Source: Oceanobacillus sojae (GTDB lineage Bacteria > Bacillota > Bacilli > Bacillales > Amphibacillaceae). From it: a DNA stretch of 64,000 nt. The DNA lies in contig NZ_LT727812.1 of NCBI RefSeq assembly GCF_900162665.1, positions 1,100,177 to 1,164,176 on the forward strand, in the 5' to 3' direction. A model generated the notes under the pieces. It searched no databases. It saw only the letters and a list, made by a program, of their open reading frames with translations, and was not told the origin of the DNA. Below, in pieces: positions 8,810 through 17,358 of the stretch. Position 1 is the stretch's first letter, and every line of letters begins with the position of its first letter. The position numbers and the translations under genes are program-made.

Positions 8810-9565
8810 TCACTTATGCAAAAAACGCATTCCCCTGCTGAAAGCAACAGGCACGATAGACATATGATTCTCTCCTTCCGGTGCAAAAAAAGCTGTTTGA
8901 AGCTCTTTATTGCGCTCAGAAAGATTTTCATACATGGCTAGTCCGTTTGCATACATTTGCTTATCTTCTATCGGTTCTGCAGCAATAAACAAACCTTTTA
9001 CATGCTTATGATTTATACTAGTTTCATAGGATAAAATTATCTGTTTATTCCACCATATAGAGGGACTGCAGGCGAAATAATGACTGAAAAGCTGTGAACG
9101 CTGAAAAAGTGTATATAGAACAAATAAACCGCCAAGTGAATGGCCAAAGATGGTTTGCTTCTGCTTATTTGTATTATATTTCTCATTAATAAATGGAATT
9201 AAATCCTTCTCCAAAAAGTCCAAGAAAATCTCAGCTCCTCCATGTTCCGGCCAGAGTGACCCATCTGGCCTCGCCGGAAGTTCTGCATCTTCTGCAAATG
9301 GTGTAAAATCATATATCCGATTCGACTGAAATGGTTCATCACCTTCATAACCTACACTAACTAACATCGTCGGCTCTATCCCCGTTTTTTCTGAGCGTCT
9401 GCTTTGCAGCTTGATCATCTCACTAAAAAGCGTTCCATAAGCATTCCCGTCCAGAATATATAACACAGGAAACCCGTTATCTGGAACTGGTTGTTCAGGA
9501 ATAAATACATTTATAACATATGGGTGATGCTTTCCAGAAAACTGAAATACTTCCTTGTGATACAT
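8810..9565 (-). CDS. besA: BesA-like siderophore esterase (alpha/beta hydrolase)
   Basis: An esterase D/enterochelin-esterase-type alpha/beta hydrolase of 251 residues with nucleophile elbow GHSLGG (catalytic Ser near 143), VLYILDGNAY near 34-43 and a C-terminal His in GENHMS. BesA and IroE hydrolyse the trilactone of ferric bacillibactin or enterobactin so that iron can be released in the cytoplasm. As the last gene of a feuABC-like operon it fits this role well. I choose ATG 9565 because AGGAGGT lies 9 nt upstream; the frame remains open to 9589. No secretion signal is seen, as expected for a cytoplasmic enzyme. Confidence 0.82.
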   Translation of the reverse strand: MYHKEVFQFSGKHHPYVINVFIPEQPVPDNGFPVLYILDGNAYGTLFSEMIKLQSRRSEKTGIEPTMLVSVGYEGDEPFQSNRIYDFTPFAEDAELPARPDGSLWPEHGGAEIFLDFLEKDLIPFINEKYNTNKQKQTIFGHSLGGLFVLYTLFQRSQLFSHYFACSPSIWWNKQIILSYETSINHKHVKGLFIAAEPIEDKQMYANGLAMYENLSERNKELQTAFFAPEGENHMSIVPVAFSRGMRFLHK

Positions 9566-9598
9566 CAAATAATTACCTCCTGCGTTCATTCTTTCTTA

Positions 9599-10621
9599 TC
9601 ATCTGGACCTTGCCAGCAGATAAACAAAATAAGGTACACCAATAATGGCAATAACAATTCCTGCTGGCAGTTCTGCAGGAGAGAAAATTGTTTTTCCGAT
9701 AAAATCTCCTGTTAATACCATCAGCATGCCGATCATACCGCTGATTGGCAGACTATACTGATAATGAATACTTACTAAACGCCTCGCAATATGCGGAGCA
9801 ATTAATCCGACAAAACCGATACTTCCTGATACCGCCACGCTGGCACTGACAAGCGCAACAGAACATATTAGTAAAATACGGCGTTCTCTTTCCAAATTCA
9901 CACCAATGCCCATTGTCGAAATTTCATCTAGTTGCAGGACATTTAATATAGAAGAGCGCCAGATCAAGATTGGAACAAAGCAGATAATCCAGGGTAATAT
10001 AGCTGTAATCTGTGCCCAAGATGCACTATAAATACTTCCTGACATCCAGACGGTTGCCATCTCAAAGTCCTGCGGATTCATCTTTAATGAAATATACAAG
10101 GTTAACGCACTAAATCCTGAATTTAGTGCTATACCGACAAGTATCAGCATACGGGGATTAACCCTCCCCTGCTGTCTGGAGAAAAGAATCAGAAAAGCTG
10201 TTGCGGCGACCCCGCCAATCCATCCAAAGAATGTCATATTTAAAACGGACAGCCAGCCAGCACTTTTAATGGCCTCTTTCACTACAAACATATAGATAAC
10301 AATAGACAGCCCTGCCGCTGCATGGATGCCTAATATCCCCGGATCAGCTAATGGGTTTCTTGTCAACCCTTGTAAAACAGTCCCCGCAATGCCTAAAGCA
10401 AAGCCGACCATAGCACCGATCAAAATCCTCGGTAATCGAAATTCAAAAATAACTAAAGTATGGTCACTTGCACTATCAAGGCCCAGCAGTGTTCTTATCA
10501 CTTCTAATGCCGTGATATCAAACGTCCCATTTGTTACACTCAAATACATAACGAATATAGCTAAACATGCACTTAGGAAAAAAGTGAGTATAAAACGACT
10601 GCGATAGTTACGCTTATTCAA
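9599..10621 (-). CDS. feuC: Ferric-siderophore ABC permease, FeuC-like
   Basis: A FecCD-family permease (340 residues, about 9-10 TM segments) with family blocks FRLPRILIGAMVG near 65, GLTRNPLADPGILGI near 90 and GFVGLIAPHIARRLV near 275. It would pair with the FeuB-like permease upstream to import ferric siderophore delivered by the FeuA-like lipoprotein. The start is TTG at 10621, overlapping the feuB stop as TTGA, with GGAGGAAGGAG just upstream, so translation is probably coupled. The assignment as FeuC rests on operon order (feuA-feuB-feuC-besA) as well as family. Confidence 0.85.
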   Translation of the reverse strand: MNKRNYRSRFILTFFLSACLAIFVMYLSVTNGTFDITALEVIRTLLGLDSASDHTLVIFEFRLPRILIGAMVGFALGIAGTVLQGLTRNPLADPGILGIHAAAGLSIVIYMFVVKEAIKSAGWLSVLNMTFFGWIGGVAATAFLILFSRQQGRVNPRMLILVGIALNSGFSALTLYISLKMNPQDFEMATVWMSGSIYSASWAQITAILPWIICFVPILIWRSSILNVLQLDEISTMGIGVNLERERRILLICSVALVSASVAVSGSIGFVGLIAPHIARRLVSIHYQYSLPISGMIGMLMVLTGDFIGKTIFSPAELPAGIVIAIIGVPYFVYLLARSR

Positions 10622-11621
10622 AAGCTCCTTCCTCCCTTCGTTTTAATTAAATAAAGAAAGTAAGGAACACCAAATAGTGCGGTTACTACGCCAACTGGTG
10701 CTTCAAAAGGATGGTTGATAAAACGGCTGATAATATCCGACCAAGCTAAAAACAAAGCTCCAAATATCGCACAGAATGGAATGATTTTCTGATAATCCTC
10801 CCCTATCAAAAATCGGGTAATATGCGGAATAATTAAGCCGATAAAAGCAATTTTCCCTGCATTGCTACAGATATACCAGTTAAAATAACAACACTGAGTA
10901 TCGTTAATGATTTCATTGCCGTAATTTTAATTCCTAACCCCTGTGCTACTTCATCACCAAAAGAAATGGCTGTAATCGCCTTGGAAACATAAATCGCAAG
11001 GAATAATCCTGCAATAGCAAATGGTACCGTCCATTTTATAAGGGTTGGATCCATTTGATGCAGACGCGCGTTGTACCAGAAACTCATATTCTGTGATATT
11101 TGAAAGTACGTGGCCATAGCCTGGGAAATTCCATTTAAAAAAGTCCCCAGAATTGTTCCTAAGATAGCCAGCGTTAATGGTGTCATTCCATCCGGTAATA
11201 ACCGGGCAATGGAAAAAACAAGTAATGCTCCCAGCGCTGAACCAGCTAAAGAATAGAGAATCAACGTCATTGGTGCGGCATCAGGCAGAAAAATCATACA
11301 TAATGTGATAACAAACACAGATCCGTCTGCCACCCCCATAATCGAGGGAGAAGCAAGATAGTTTCTGGTCATACCCTGCATCAGAGCTCCAGAAACTGCC
11401 ATAAAAGCTCCTATAAGTAACGCTCCGAGGACTCTGGGCAATCTGGAGGTATGAATAATTAAATGATCCATATCCTCAGTATCATATCGGATAAAAGCCT
11501 CCCACACAGTAGAAAGAATGATTGACTTAGAGCCATAGACAATTGATACTGCCATTGTGATTACCAGAAGAATAAGTACTATTAGAATAATTATTGCATA
11601 TTTTTTTATGATAGAGCGCAT
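10618..11621 (-). pseudogene. feuB: FeuB-like siderophore permease with a single-base frameshift
   Basis: The first part (11621 to about 10861) encodes a FecCD permease matching B. subtilis FeuB (GALMQGMTRNYLASPSIMG, FWYNARLHQMDP, FGDEVAQGLG) up to ILTGISVA. It then leaves the family pattern as MQGKLLLSA and stops at 10833. Reading on in the next frame restores AGKIAFIGLIIPHITRFLIG and a normal C-terminus ending SRFINHPFEAPVG...KGGRSF at 10618. Loss of one T in GCA-AT(T)-GCA at 10860/10861 explains it. ATG 11621 has GGAGG upstream; an in-frame ATG at 11639 lacks one. Either the gene is inactive, impairing this uptake system, or the read has an error. Confidence 0.85.
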
Positions 11622-11643
11622 AAACCACACTGCCTCCATCCAT

Positions 11644-12630
11644 TTATTCTTCTATTTTGTTACGCAATTGTTCTAAAAATAACACCCTGCTGTATATCGG
11701 ACCGCCTTCCAGCAAAGGATCAACCACATTGACATAGACATGATCATTCTTAAAGGCTTCTACATTTTGAAGAATCGGGTTTGCCTGTATATCTTCATAG
11801 ATTTGGCTACTTTCCCCATCTGCACCTTCAGGAATTTGTAAGAAAAGATAATCGGGATTCATATCAGCCAGCTGCTCTACAGAAATGGCTTCCTGCGCTT
11901 CCGCTTTCTGCACTTCTTCCGGAACCTCCAATCCGAGTTCGCCATATAACACGGTATTAAAGAAAACATCCTCAGGATAGACAAACATTTCTCCGCCTCT
12001 TATACGGACTGCGGCTGCTTTTTCATCTGCTAATTGCTCTGTTAATGTACTTTTAGCTGCTTCAACGTTTTCTTGATATTCTGTTAAAATCTGATCTGCC
12101 TGCTCTTCTTTTCCAGCTAATGCTGCCATTAACTGAAGATTTGCTTCTCCATCAGAAGAAATATGTGATACTAAAATAGTCGGTGCGATTTTCTCTAATT
12201 TTTCTATAACTTCTTCTGGAAACTTGGTTGTCCCCAAAATAACATCCGGCTGCAGCTCCAAAATTTTCTCAAAGTTAGGCTCTTGTTTTTCACCTATAGA
12301 TTCTGCATTTCCCATTGCACTGGAATAAACCTCTGGAAACTCCCCGGCTACTGTTACTGCACCAACCGGATTCACTTCAAGAAGCACCGCGTCCTCCATT
12401 GCCTCCATCGCTCCTGTAATAATAATTCTTTCTACGTTGGCAGGGACTGTATATTCTTCTCCTAAGTATTCAATGGTTTGTGTAGCATTTTCCTCCGGCG
12501 CAGCAGTTTCTTCTTCACCCGCTTCGACTTTATTCTCGTCTTTTTCCGGTGAATCACTATTTTGACCGCACGCAGCCAGCATAATGAAAAATACGATTGA
12601 AATAAAGATTGATAGGAACTTTTTATTCAT
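11644..12630 (-). CDS. feuA: Ferri-bacillibactin-type binding lipoprotein FeuA
   Basis: A 328-residue class III solute-binding lipoprotein. The signal peptide ends in lipobox LAAC (Cys21), followed by an acidic linker and two lobes. The body follows B. subtilis FeuA closely: IEYLGEEYTVP, ITGAMEAMEDAVLLEVNP, TKFPEEVIEKLEKIAPTILVSHISS and DHVYVNVVDPLLEGG. FeuA captures ferric catecholate trilactone siderophores at the outer face of the membrane. The gene is third to last in the reading order of the transport set and directly precedes feuB. Confidence 0.9.
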   Translation of the reverse strand: MNKKFLSIFISIVFFIMLAACGQNSDSPEKDENKVEAGEEETAAPEENATQTIEYLGEEYTVPANVERIIITGAMEAMEDAVLLEVNPVGAVTVAGEFPEVYSSAMGNAESIGEKQEPNFEKILELQPDVILGTTKFPEEVIEKLEKIAPTILVSHISSDGEANLQLMAALAGKEEQADQILTEYQENVEAAKSTLTEQLADEKAAAVRIRGGEMFVYPEDVFFNTVLYGELGLEVPEEVQKAEAQEAISVEQLADMNPDYLFLQIPEGADGESSQIYEDIQANPILQNVEAFKNDHVYVNVVDPLLEGGPIYSRVLFLEQLRNKIEE

Positions 12631-12688
12631 TTTCTTTTTTCTCCATTCATATATTTAGTTGTTTGATGGACGAAGTAAAACATTCTTC

Positions 12689-13600
12689 TTATTTAAGAAA
12701 TCCTTCTTCAAAAATCTTGAGTAAATGCTCTAGTGTAACTGGATCGCTATATGTGGCTTCTTTTGTATCAAATTCAATCACCTGACCGTTTTCCACCGCT
12801 GGAATAGACTTCCATGTTTCACTCTTCGTAAATTCATTATTTGCTCCCATCTTGCTTAGAACAATAAAATCTCCTGCATATTCTGGCAGAGCCTCCAGCG
12901 ATAAGCTGTAATAACCTTCAGCAAGTGCGTCTTCCTGCACTTTTTCTGGCATACCCAGCTCCATAGCCTGGTACAATATTTCTGTGCCGCGGGCCCAATT
13001 ATCTCCAAAGACAGAGAAATTTTTTGAATCTGTTTCAAATACGGAAACAGAAACATCCCCCCCATGTTTTTCTTTAATCTTCTCACCAGCTGCTTTAGCC
13101 CGCTTACTGAAGTCATCAATCCACTCCCCGGCTTTTTCCTCTTTATTTAGTAATTTACCAATCTCCAATTGCTGTTCTAGATAATCTAGCTTTCCCCATG
13201 TATAAATAACAGTCGGAGCAATCTTTTCTAACTCATCCAGATTTTCCATATGTGACCCGGCAATAATTAAATCCGGCTCCAATGCTAAAATACTTTCCGG
13301 ATCATTTTCTGAAACCACTTCTACATCTGCCATGCCTTCTTCAAAAAGTGGATTTGCTTTTGTCCATTCATCTACTCCTACTAAATTTCCGTCTAAGGCG
13401 AAGACATTTGGTCCATTTGTCAGCGCTACAATTCGCTGAGGATTGGCTGGTATTTCAACCGGCCCTTGCTCTGATTCATATGTTACAGTTTTATCTGATC
13501 CTTCTTTTCCTGCATTATTTTGTTTTCCATCTGACTGATTACTGCAGCCCATAACGATAAGACAAAGCAAACACCCAAAAAGAAATAGTAGCTTTTTCAT
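12689..13600 (-). CDS. Second siderophore-binding lipoprotein (YfiY-like)
   Basis: A 303-residue FecB/periplasmic-binding-type lipoprotein with lipobox VMGC (Cys19). The N-lobe has NPQRIVALTNGPNVFAL, ESILALEPDLIIAGS and EKIAPTVIYTWG, and the C-lobe has ILYQAMELGMPEKVQ. It differs clearly from the FeuA-like protein and follows two permease genes, so it probably serves that first permease pair. In B. subtilis the comparable set is YfiY-YfiZ-YfhA (hydroxamate/citrate-hydroxamate uptake). That parallel is inference from arrangement and family; the ligand is not readable from sequence. Confidence 0.83.
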   Translation of the reverse strand: MKKLLFLFGCLLCLIVMGCSNQSDGKQNNAGKEGSDKTVTYESEQGPVEIPANPQRIVALTNGPNVFALDGNLVGVDEWTKANPLFEEGMADVEVVSENDPESILALEPDLIIAGSHMENLDELEKIAPTVIYTWGKLDYLEQQLEIGKLLNKEEKAGEWIDDFSKRAKAAGEKIKEKHGGDVSVSVFETDSKNFSVFGDNWARGTEILYQAMELGMPEKVQEDALAEGYYSLSLEALPEYAGDFIVLSKMGANNEFTKSETWKSIPAVENGQVIEFDTKEATYSDPVTLEHLLKIFEEGFLK

Positions 13601-13639
13601 TTGTTTTTCCTCTTTCTATTTTTATATTGTTTTAAAATA

Positions 13640-14674
13640 TTAATCTTTCAGTCTGGCTAATAAATATAAAAAGTAAGGCGCTCCAATTACTGCTACAATA
13701 ATTCCGGCCGGTACCTCCGGCTGTTTAATGAACCTTCCAATCATATCCGCCAGAAGAAGCAGCAGAGCTCCCACTAATCCTGATACAGGGATTACGTACT
13801 CATACTTATCGCCAACCAGCTGTCTGGTGAGGTGTGGGGCAATAAGGCCAATAAACCCGATTCCGCCACTGACAGAAACACTCGCTGCGGCAAGTCCGAC
13901 TGCTGAAGCTAAAAGCACACGCCGTTCTTTTTCCAGATTTGCTCCTAATCCAATTGACGTTTCCTCACCTAAGTGAAGAATATTCAAAACCATCGCTTTA
14001 GAATAAACAAATGGAATCAGGATAACCAGCCAAGGAAGCAAGGCAAGAACAAACTGCCAATCAGATCCCCAAATACTTCCCGCAAGCCAAGTTGCCAGAA
14101 ATTGATAGGTTTCCGGGTTCAATCGCAGTGTTAAAACAATCATTAATGCATTAATCCCAGCTGCAACTGCAATCCCTGTCAACACTAATCGCATTGGCGT
14201 AATTCCCTCAGAGCGTTTATAAGAAAGCACATAAATGATAAATGCAGCTCCTGCGGCTCCAAGAAAAGCTAAAAAAGGCATGAGAATAATAGATATCGTC
14301 GTCGTTACCGCAAAGAAAGATAGAAATAATATTACAGATAAGCCGGCTCCCGCATTAATACCGATAATCCCGGGATCTGCCAATGGATTTCGGACAATAC
14401 CCTGCAGTACCGCTCCTGAGATAGCCAAACCCGTTCCTACAAGCAGGGCGATAACCATACGCGGCAGACGAAAATCAAATAAAATAAGATTCTGCTGCTC
14501 CGTACCCTGGGCAAATAAGGTTAAGATAATCTCTGCTGGTGTTAAATAAATACTCCCCGTATTTAAGCTGATAAAAAATATGATAATAATCAGAAAAACT
14601 AAGGTAACACTGACCAACACTGCTCTTTTCGCTTTACCTTTCTGACTATGCTGTTTGTATTTTTCTGTTCTCAT
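13640..14674 (-). CDS. Siderophore ABC permease (FecCD family), second of first pair
   Basis: A 344-residue FecCD permease with FRLPRMVIALLVGTGLA near 70, GIVRNPLADPGIIGINAG near 95, SIWGSDW and GGIGFIGLIAPHLTRQLVG near 270. The ATG overlaps the stop of the upstream permease as ATGA, so the two are translationally coupled and likely form one heterodimeric channel. A basic 20-residue N-terminal extension precedes TM1. It would work with the ATPase at the head of the operon. Confidence 0.87.
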   Translation of the reverse strand: MRTEKYKQHSQKGKAKRAVLVSVTLVFLIIIIFFISLNTGSIYLTPAEIILTLFAQGTEQQNLILFDFRLPRMVIALLVGTGLAISGAVLQGIVRNPLADPGIIGINAGAGLSVILFLSFFAVTTTISIILMPFLAFLGAAGAAFIIYVLSYKRSEGITPMRLVLTGIAVAAGINALMIVLTLRLNPETYQFLATWLAGSIWGSDWQFVLALLPWLVILIPFVYSKAMVLNILHLGEETSIGLGANLEKERRVLLASAVGLAAASVSVSGGIGFIGLIAPHLTRQLVGDKYEYVIPVSGLVGALLLLLADMIGRFIKQPEVPAGIIVAVIGAPYFLYLLARLKD

Positions 14675-15705
14675 ACCATCCCTCCACCCTTTCTTGCCAA
14701 GTATAAAAAGAATGGTACGCCTAATAAGGCAATTAACGCACCAATTGGCATTTCATGAGGAGGACTGATGATGCGTGCTGCTAAATCAGCCAGCACCACA
14801 AGTAAAGCACCATAAATAATTGTTCCAGGGATAATCCATCGGTAGTCATATCCCATAAACCAGCGGACAATATGCGGTACGATCAATCCTACAAAGCTCA
14901 CCGCACCAACTACAGAAACAGCAAGACCGGCTAAAATAACAATAATGATAGAAGCAGTTAATTTAACACGTCCAGTTTTCGTTCCTAATCCGACGGCAAC
15001 CTCTTCGCCTAAGCTTAATAGCGTAATCGGATGAGATAATGTCATTGCAGCAGCCAACGCAAGAAGCAGCCATGGAGTAATGATTTGCAAATGGTTCCAG
15101 CTTGTACCAGAAATACCTCCTGCATACCAGAATGCTAAATCCTGTCCAATTTCATAATAAAGCGCAATTCCTTCACTTAAAGCGCCTAAAAGTGCACTTA
15201 CTGCCGCCCCAGCCAGCACCAGACGTATCGGGGTCAGCCCATTTTTAGACAGAGATCCGACTCCATATACAATTCCCGCTCCAAGCGCGGCGCCTAGAAA
15301 TGAAAATAAAATTATATATAAATAAGGCAAGTCCGGGAAAAATGCAAAACAGCAGGCTAACATAAAAACTGCTCCTGCATTTAAACCAAGTAATCCTGAA
15401 TCAGCAAGCGGATTACGTGTCATCCCTTGCATCAATGCCCCTGATACTGCAAAGCAGCTGCCGACAATAGCTGCTCCAAGTATACGGGGAAAACGTATTT
15501 CCCTGATAATCTGATGCTGCTGTAGATCAGGATTAAATTGAAAAATTGCCTGCCACACTGTTTTCAGTTGAATATCTGCTGCTCCTAGCGAAACAGCCAG
15601 CATAAGAGATAATAGTAAAAGGAGACTTCCACCCGTTAAAATAATCACACCACGGATAGGACGCACTGTTTTTTTTACTTCTTTTAGTTCTTCTTGTTCA
15701 TTCAT
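14671..15705 (-). CDS. Siderophore ABC permease (FecCD family), first of first pair
   Basis: A 344-residue FecCD permease with IRFPRILGAAIVGSCFA, GALMQGMTRNPLADSGLLG and SFVGLIVPHIVRWFMGYD. Its intact C-terminal block shows what the frameshifted feuB-like paralogue has lost in frame. The start is 46 nt downstream of the ATPase gene. Together with the next gene it should form the membrane channel of a Fur-regulated ferric-siderophore importer. Confidence 0.87.
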   Translation of the reverse strand: MNEQEELKEVKKTVRPIRGVIILTGGSLLLLLSLMLAVSLGAADIQLKTVWQAIFQFNPDLQQHQIIREIRFPRILGAAIVGSCFAVSGALMQGMTRNPLADSGLLGLNAGAVFMLACCFAFFPDLPYLYIILFSFLGAALGAGIVYGVGSLSKNGLTPIRLVLAGAAVSALLGALSEGIALYYEIGQDLAFWYAGGISGTSWNHLQIITPWLLLALAAAMTLSHPITLLSLGEEVAVGLGTKTGRVKLTASIIIVILAGLAVSVVGAVSFVGLIVPHIVRWFMGYDYRWIIPGTIIYGALLVVLADLAARIISPPHEMPIGALIALLGVPFFLYLARKGGGMV

Positions 15706-15751
15706 GGGATGATACCTTTCGCTTTAGTACTTTTACTTATTTCTATATCTT

Positions 15752-16606
15752 TTAACCAGATGCCGTCTGATGATATGCTTTAGACGCAGAATTTATACTG
15801 CAGCACGCAGATGCTTTCTCTGCCTGGCATAACTGGTATGATAAACAAATCGGGTTTGCACTATGCGGACATCTTGCTAAGTGTGCATCAATCTGAAAAA
15901 CCTGCTGCAAATTAGCACAGGTCATTACTTCCTCCGGTGTCCCATCTGTTACAACCTCTCCATCACGCATCGCAATCATATAATGAGAAAAACGGGAAGC
16001 ATGGTTTAAATCATGTAAAACCATAATGATGGTACGCCCTTCTTCTTTATTAAGGCGCTCCAATAAAAGTAAAATATCTAATTGATGTGCCAGATCTAAA
16101 TAAGTAGTCGGTTCATCCAGCACAAGCGTATCTGTCCCTTGTGCCAGTGCCATTGCAATCCACACCCGCTGTCTCTGTCCACCGGATAATGCACTGATTG
16201 CTCGATTCTGGACCTCTGTCAGCCCCGTAACATCAACTGCCCAATTAATATATTCGTAATCTTCCTTTCTTAAGGAACCCATTCCTTTTTTATAAGGAAA
16301 ACGTCCATAAGAAATCAATTCATATACTGTCAGCCCACCAGGCGCTTCAGCAGTTTGAGGCAGAATTGCCATACGTTTTGCAATCTCTTTTGTATCAACC
16401 TTATGAATCTCTTCTCCTTCTAAAAAGACTGCACCGCCTTTCACATTTAAAATACGTGCAATTGTTTTGATTAAAGTTGACTTGCCGCATCCGTTTGGGC
16501 CGATAATGGTTGTGATTTTATTAGATGGAATCGAAATACTGAGATTTTTAATGATTAATTCATTTGCATAGCCGACATCGATTTTATTTACTTCAATTGT
16601 TTTCAT
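15752..16606 (-). CDS. Siderophore ABC transporter ATPase (YusV/FecE-like)
   Basis: A 284-residue ATPase with Walker A GPNGCGKST (residues 37-45), signature LSGGQRQRVWIAMALA, Walker B TLVLDEPTTYLDLAHQ and the switch His in VLHDLNHASRF. It is the only ATPase in an operon with two permease/binding-protein sets, so it probably energises both, as YusV does for several importers in B. subtilis. The C-terminus beyond the usual CLSYQLC end adds a short Cys-rich tail (ASACCS...). It is the first gene after the Fur boxes. Confidence 0.9.
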   Translation of the reverse strand: MKTIEVNKIDVGYANELIIKNLSISIPSNKITTIIGPNGCGKSTLIKTIARILNVKGGAVFLEGEEIHKVDTKEIAKRMAILPQTAEAPGGLTVYELISYGRFPYKKGMGSLRKEDYEYINWAVDVTGLTEVQNRAISALSGGQRQRVWIAMALAQGTDTLVLDEPTTYLDLAHQLDILLLLERLNKEEGRTIIMVLHDLNHASRFSHYMIAMRDGEVVTDGTPEEVMTCANLQQVFQIDAHLARCPHSANPICLSYQLCQAEKASACCSINSASKAYHQTASG

Positions 16607-16640
16607 TGATTCGCCTCTTTCCGTATATAGTCAATTCTAC

Positions 16641-16681
16641 GATAATGATAATCATTATCATTGATAACGATTATCATTATC
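16641..16681. promoter_or_regulatory. Two tandem Fur boxes
   Basis: GATAATGATAATCATTATC at 16641-16659 matches the classical 19-bp Fur consensus exactly and contains a perfect 7-1-7 site TGATAATCATTATCA (16646-16660). A second, near-perfect site GATAACGATTATCATTATC follows at 16663-16681. They lie 35-75 bp upstream of the siderophore operon start. Iron-loaded Fur should repress the operon strongly here. Confidence 0.93.
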
Positions 16682-16746
16682 GATTAAAAAGGTTGACTTG
16701 TCAAGATTATTTTTTAGGAAATAGGACCTTATTAAAATTTCCAAAT

Positions 16747-16786
16747 AAAAACCGTTATTTTGATAAACACTCAAAATAACGGTTTT
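16747..16786. terminator. 16-bp hairpin terminator after padR
   Basis: AAAACCGTTATTTTGA (16747-16762) pairs perfectly with TCAAAATAACGGTTTT (16771-16786). It lies 56 nt beyond the padR stop on the minus strand and separates that operon from the Fur-controlled promoter. Confidence 0.8.
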
Positions 16787-16842
16787 CTTATGATAACATT
16801 AATAAACATATTGCTTTACAGCAAAAGGTGCAACGGAACATA

Positions 16843-17352
16843 TTATGGTTTTGTCTGTCTGTTCTCCACTTGGGTGATCCAGTTTAAATCAGCTTCTAAG
16901 TGAAGCAGCCTCCCAGTAATTAAAAGATAGTTGTTCTCATCTCCCTTTATCAGCAAGTCTGTTTTTAATTTGGTCAGATCCATTACTTCTTTTAAAACCA
17001 TCGATTTTTGCTGTTCAAGCATTTGCGACTCGTTAGCATAATCGATTTTTCTTGCACAGATCCATTTAAAGAAGAAATCTTCTTTGGTTGAATGATAAGG
17101 AACTGCTTCTAATAACCATTCCTCCAGTTCTGTTTTGCCTGATACATCCAAGGTAAACAATTTTCTCTCTTGTTCATCTATATCCAAAGGGATAACAAGT
17201 TCATCTCGAATTAAGCGGTCTAAGGTCGTGTATATTTGACCCGGATTAACTTTCCCTTTACTCCCCAGCAACTGATCCAATTCAATTTTTAATTCATAAC
17301 CATGACATTTTTTATCATAGAGCAAAGTCATTATTCCATATTTCACGGACAT
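16843..17352 (-). CDS. PadR-family transcriptional regulator
   Basis: A 169-residue PadR regulator. The N-terminal winged helix has YGIMTLLYDKKCHGYELKIEL and the recognition/wing region GQIYTTLDRLIRDELV near 40-55; a C-terminal helical domain mediates dimerisation. It begins 6 nt after the stop of the ABC permease gene, so it is the third gene of that operon and probably its autoregulator. Two ATATACT...AGTA palindromes upstream of the operon are the likely operators. PadR proteins of this kind often sense drugs, peptides or membrane damage; the inducer is not readable here. Confidence 0.88.
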   Translation of the reverse strand: MSVKYGIMTLLYDKKCHGYELKIELDQLLGSKGKVNPGQIYTTLDRLIRDELVIPLDIDEQERKLFTLDVSGKTELEEWLLEAVPYHSTKEDFFFKWICARKIDYANESQMLEQQKSMVLKEVMDLTKLKTDLLIKGDENNYLLITGRLLHLEADLNWITQVENRQTKP

Positions 17353-17358
17353 TCATAA

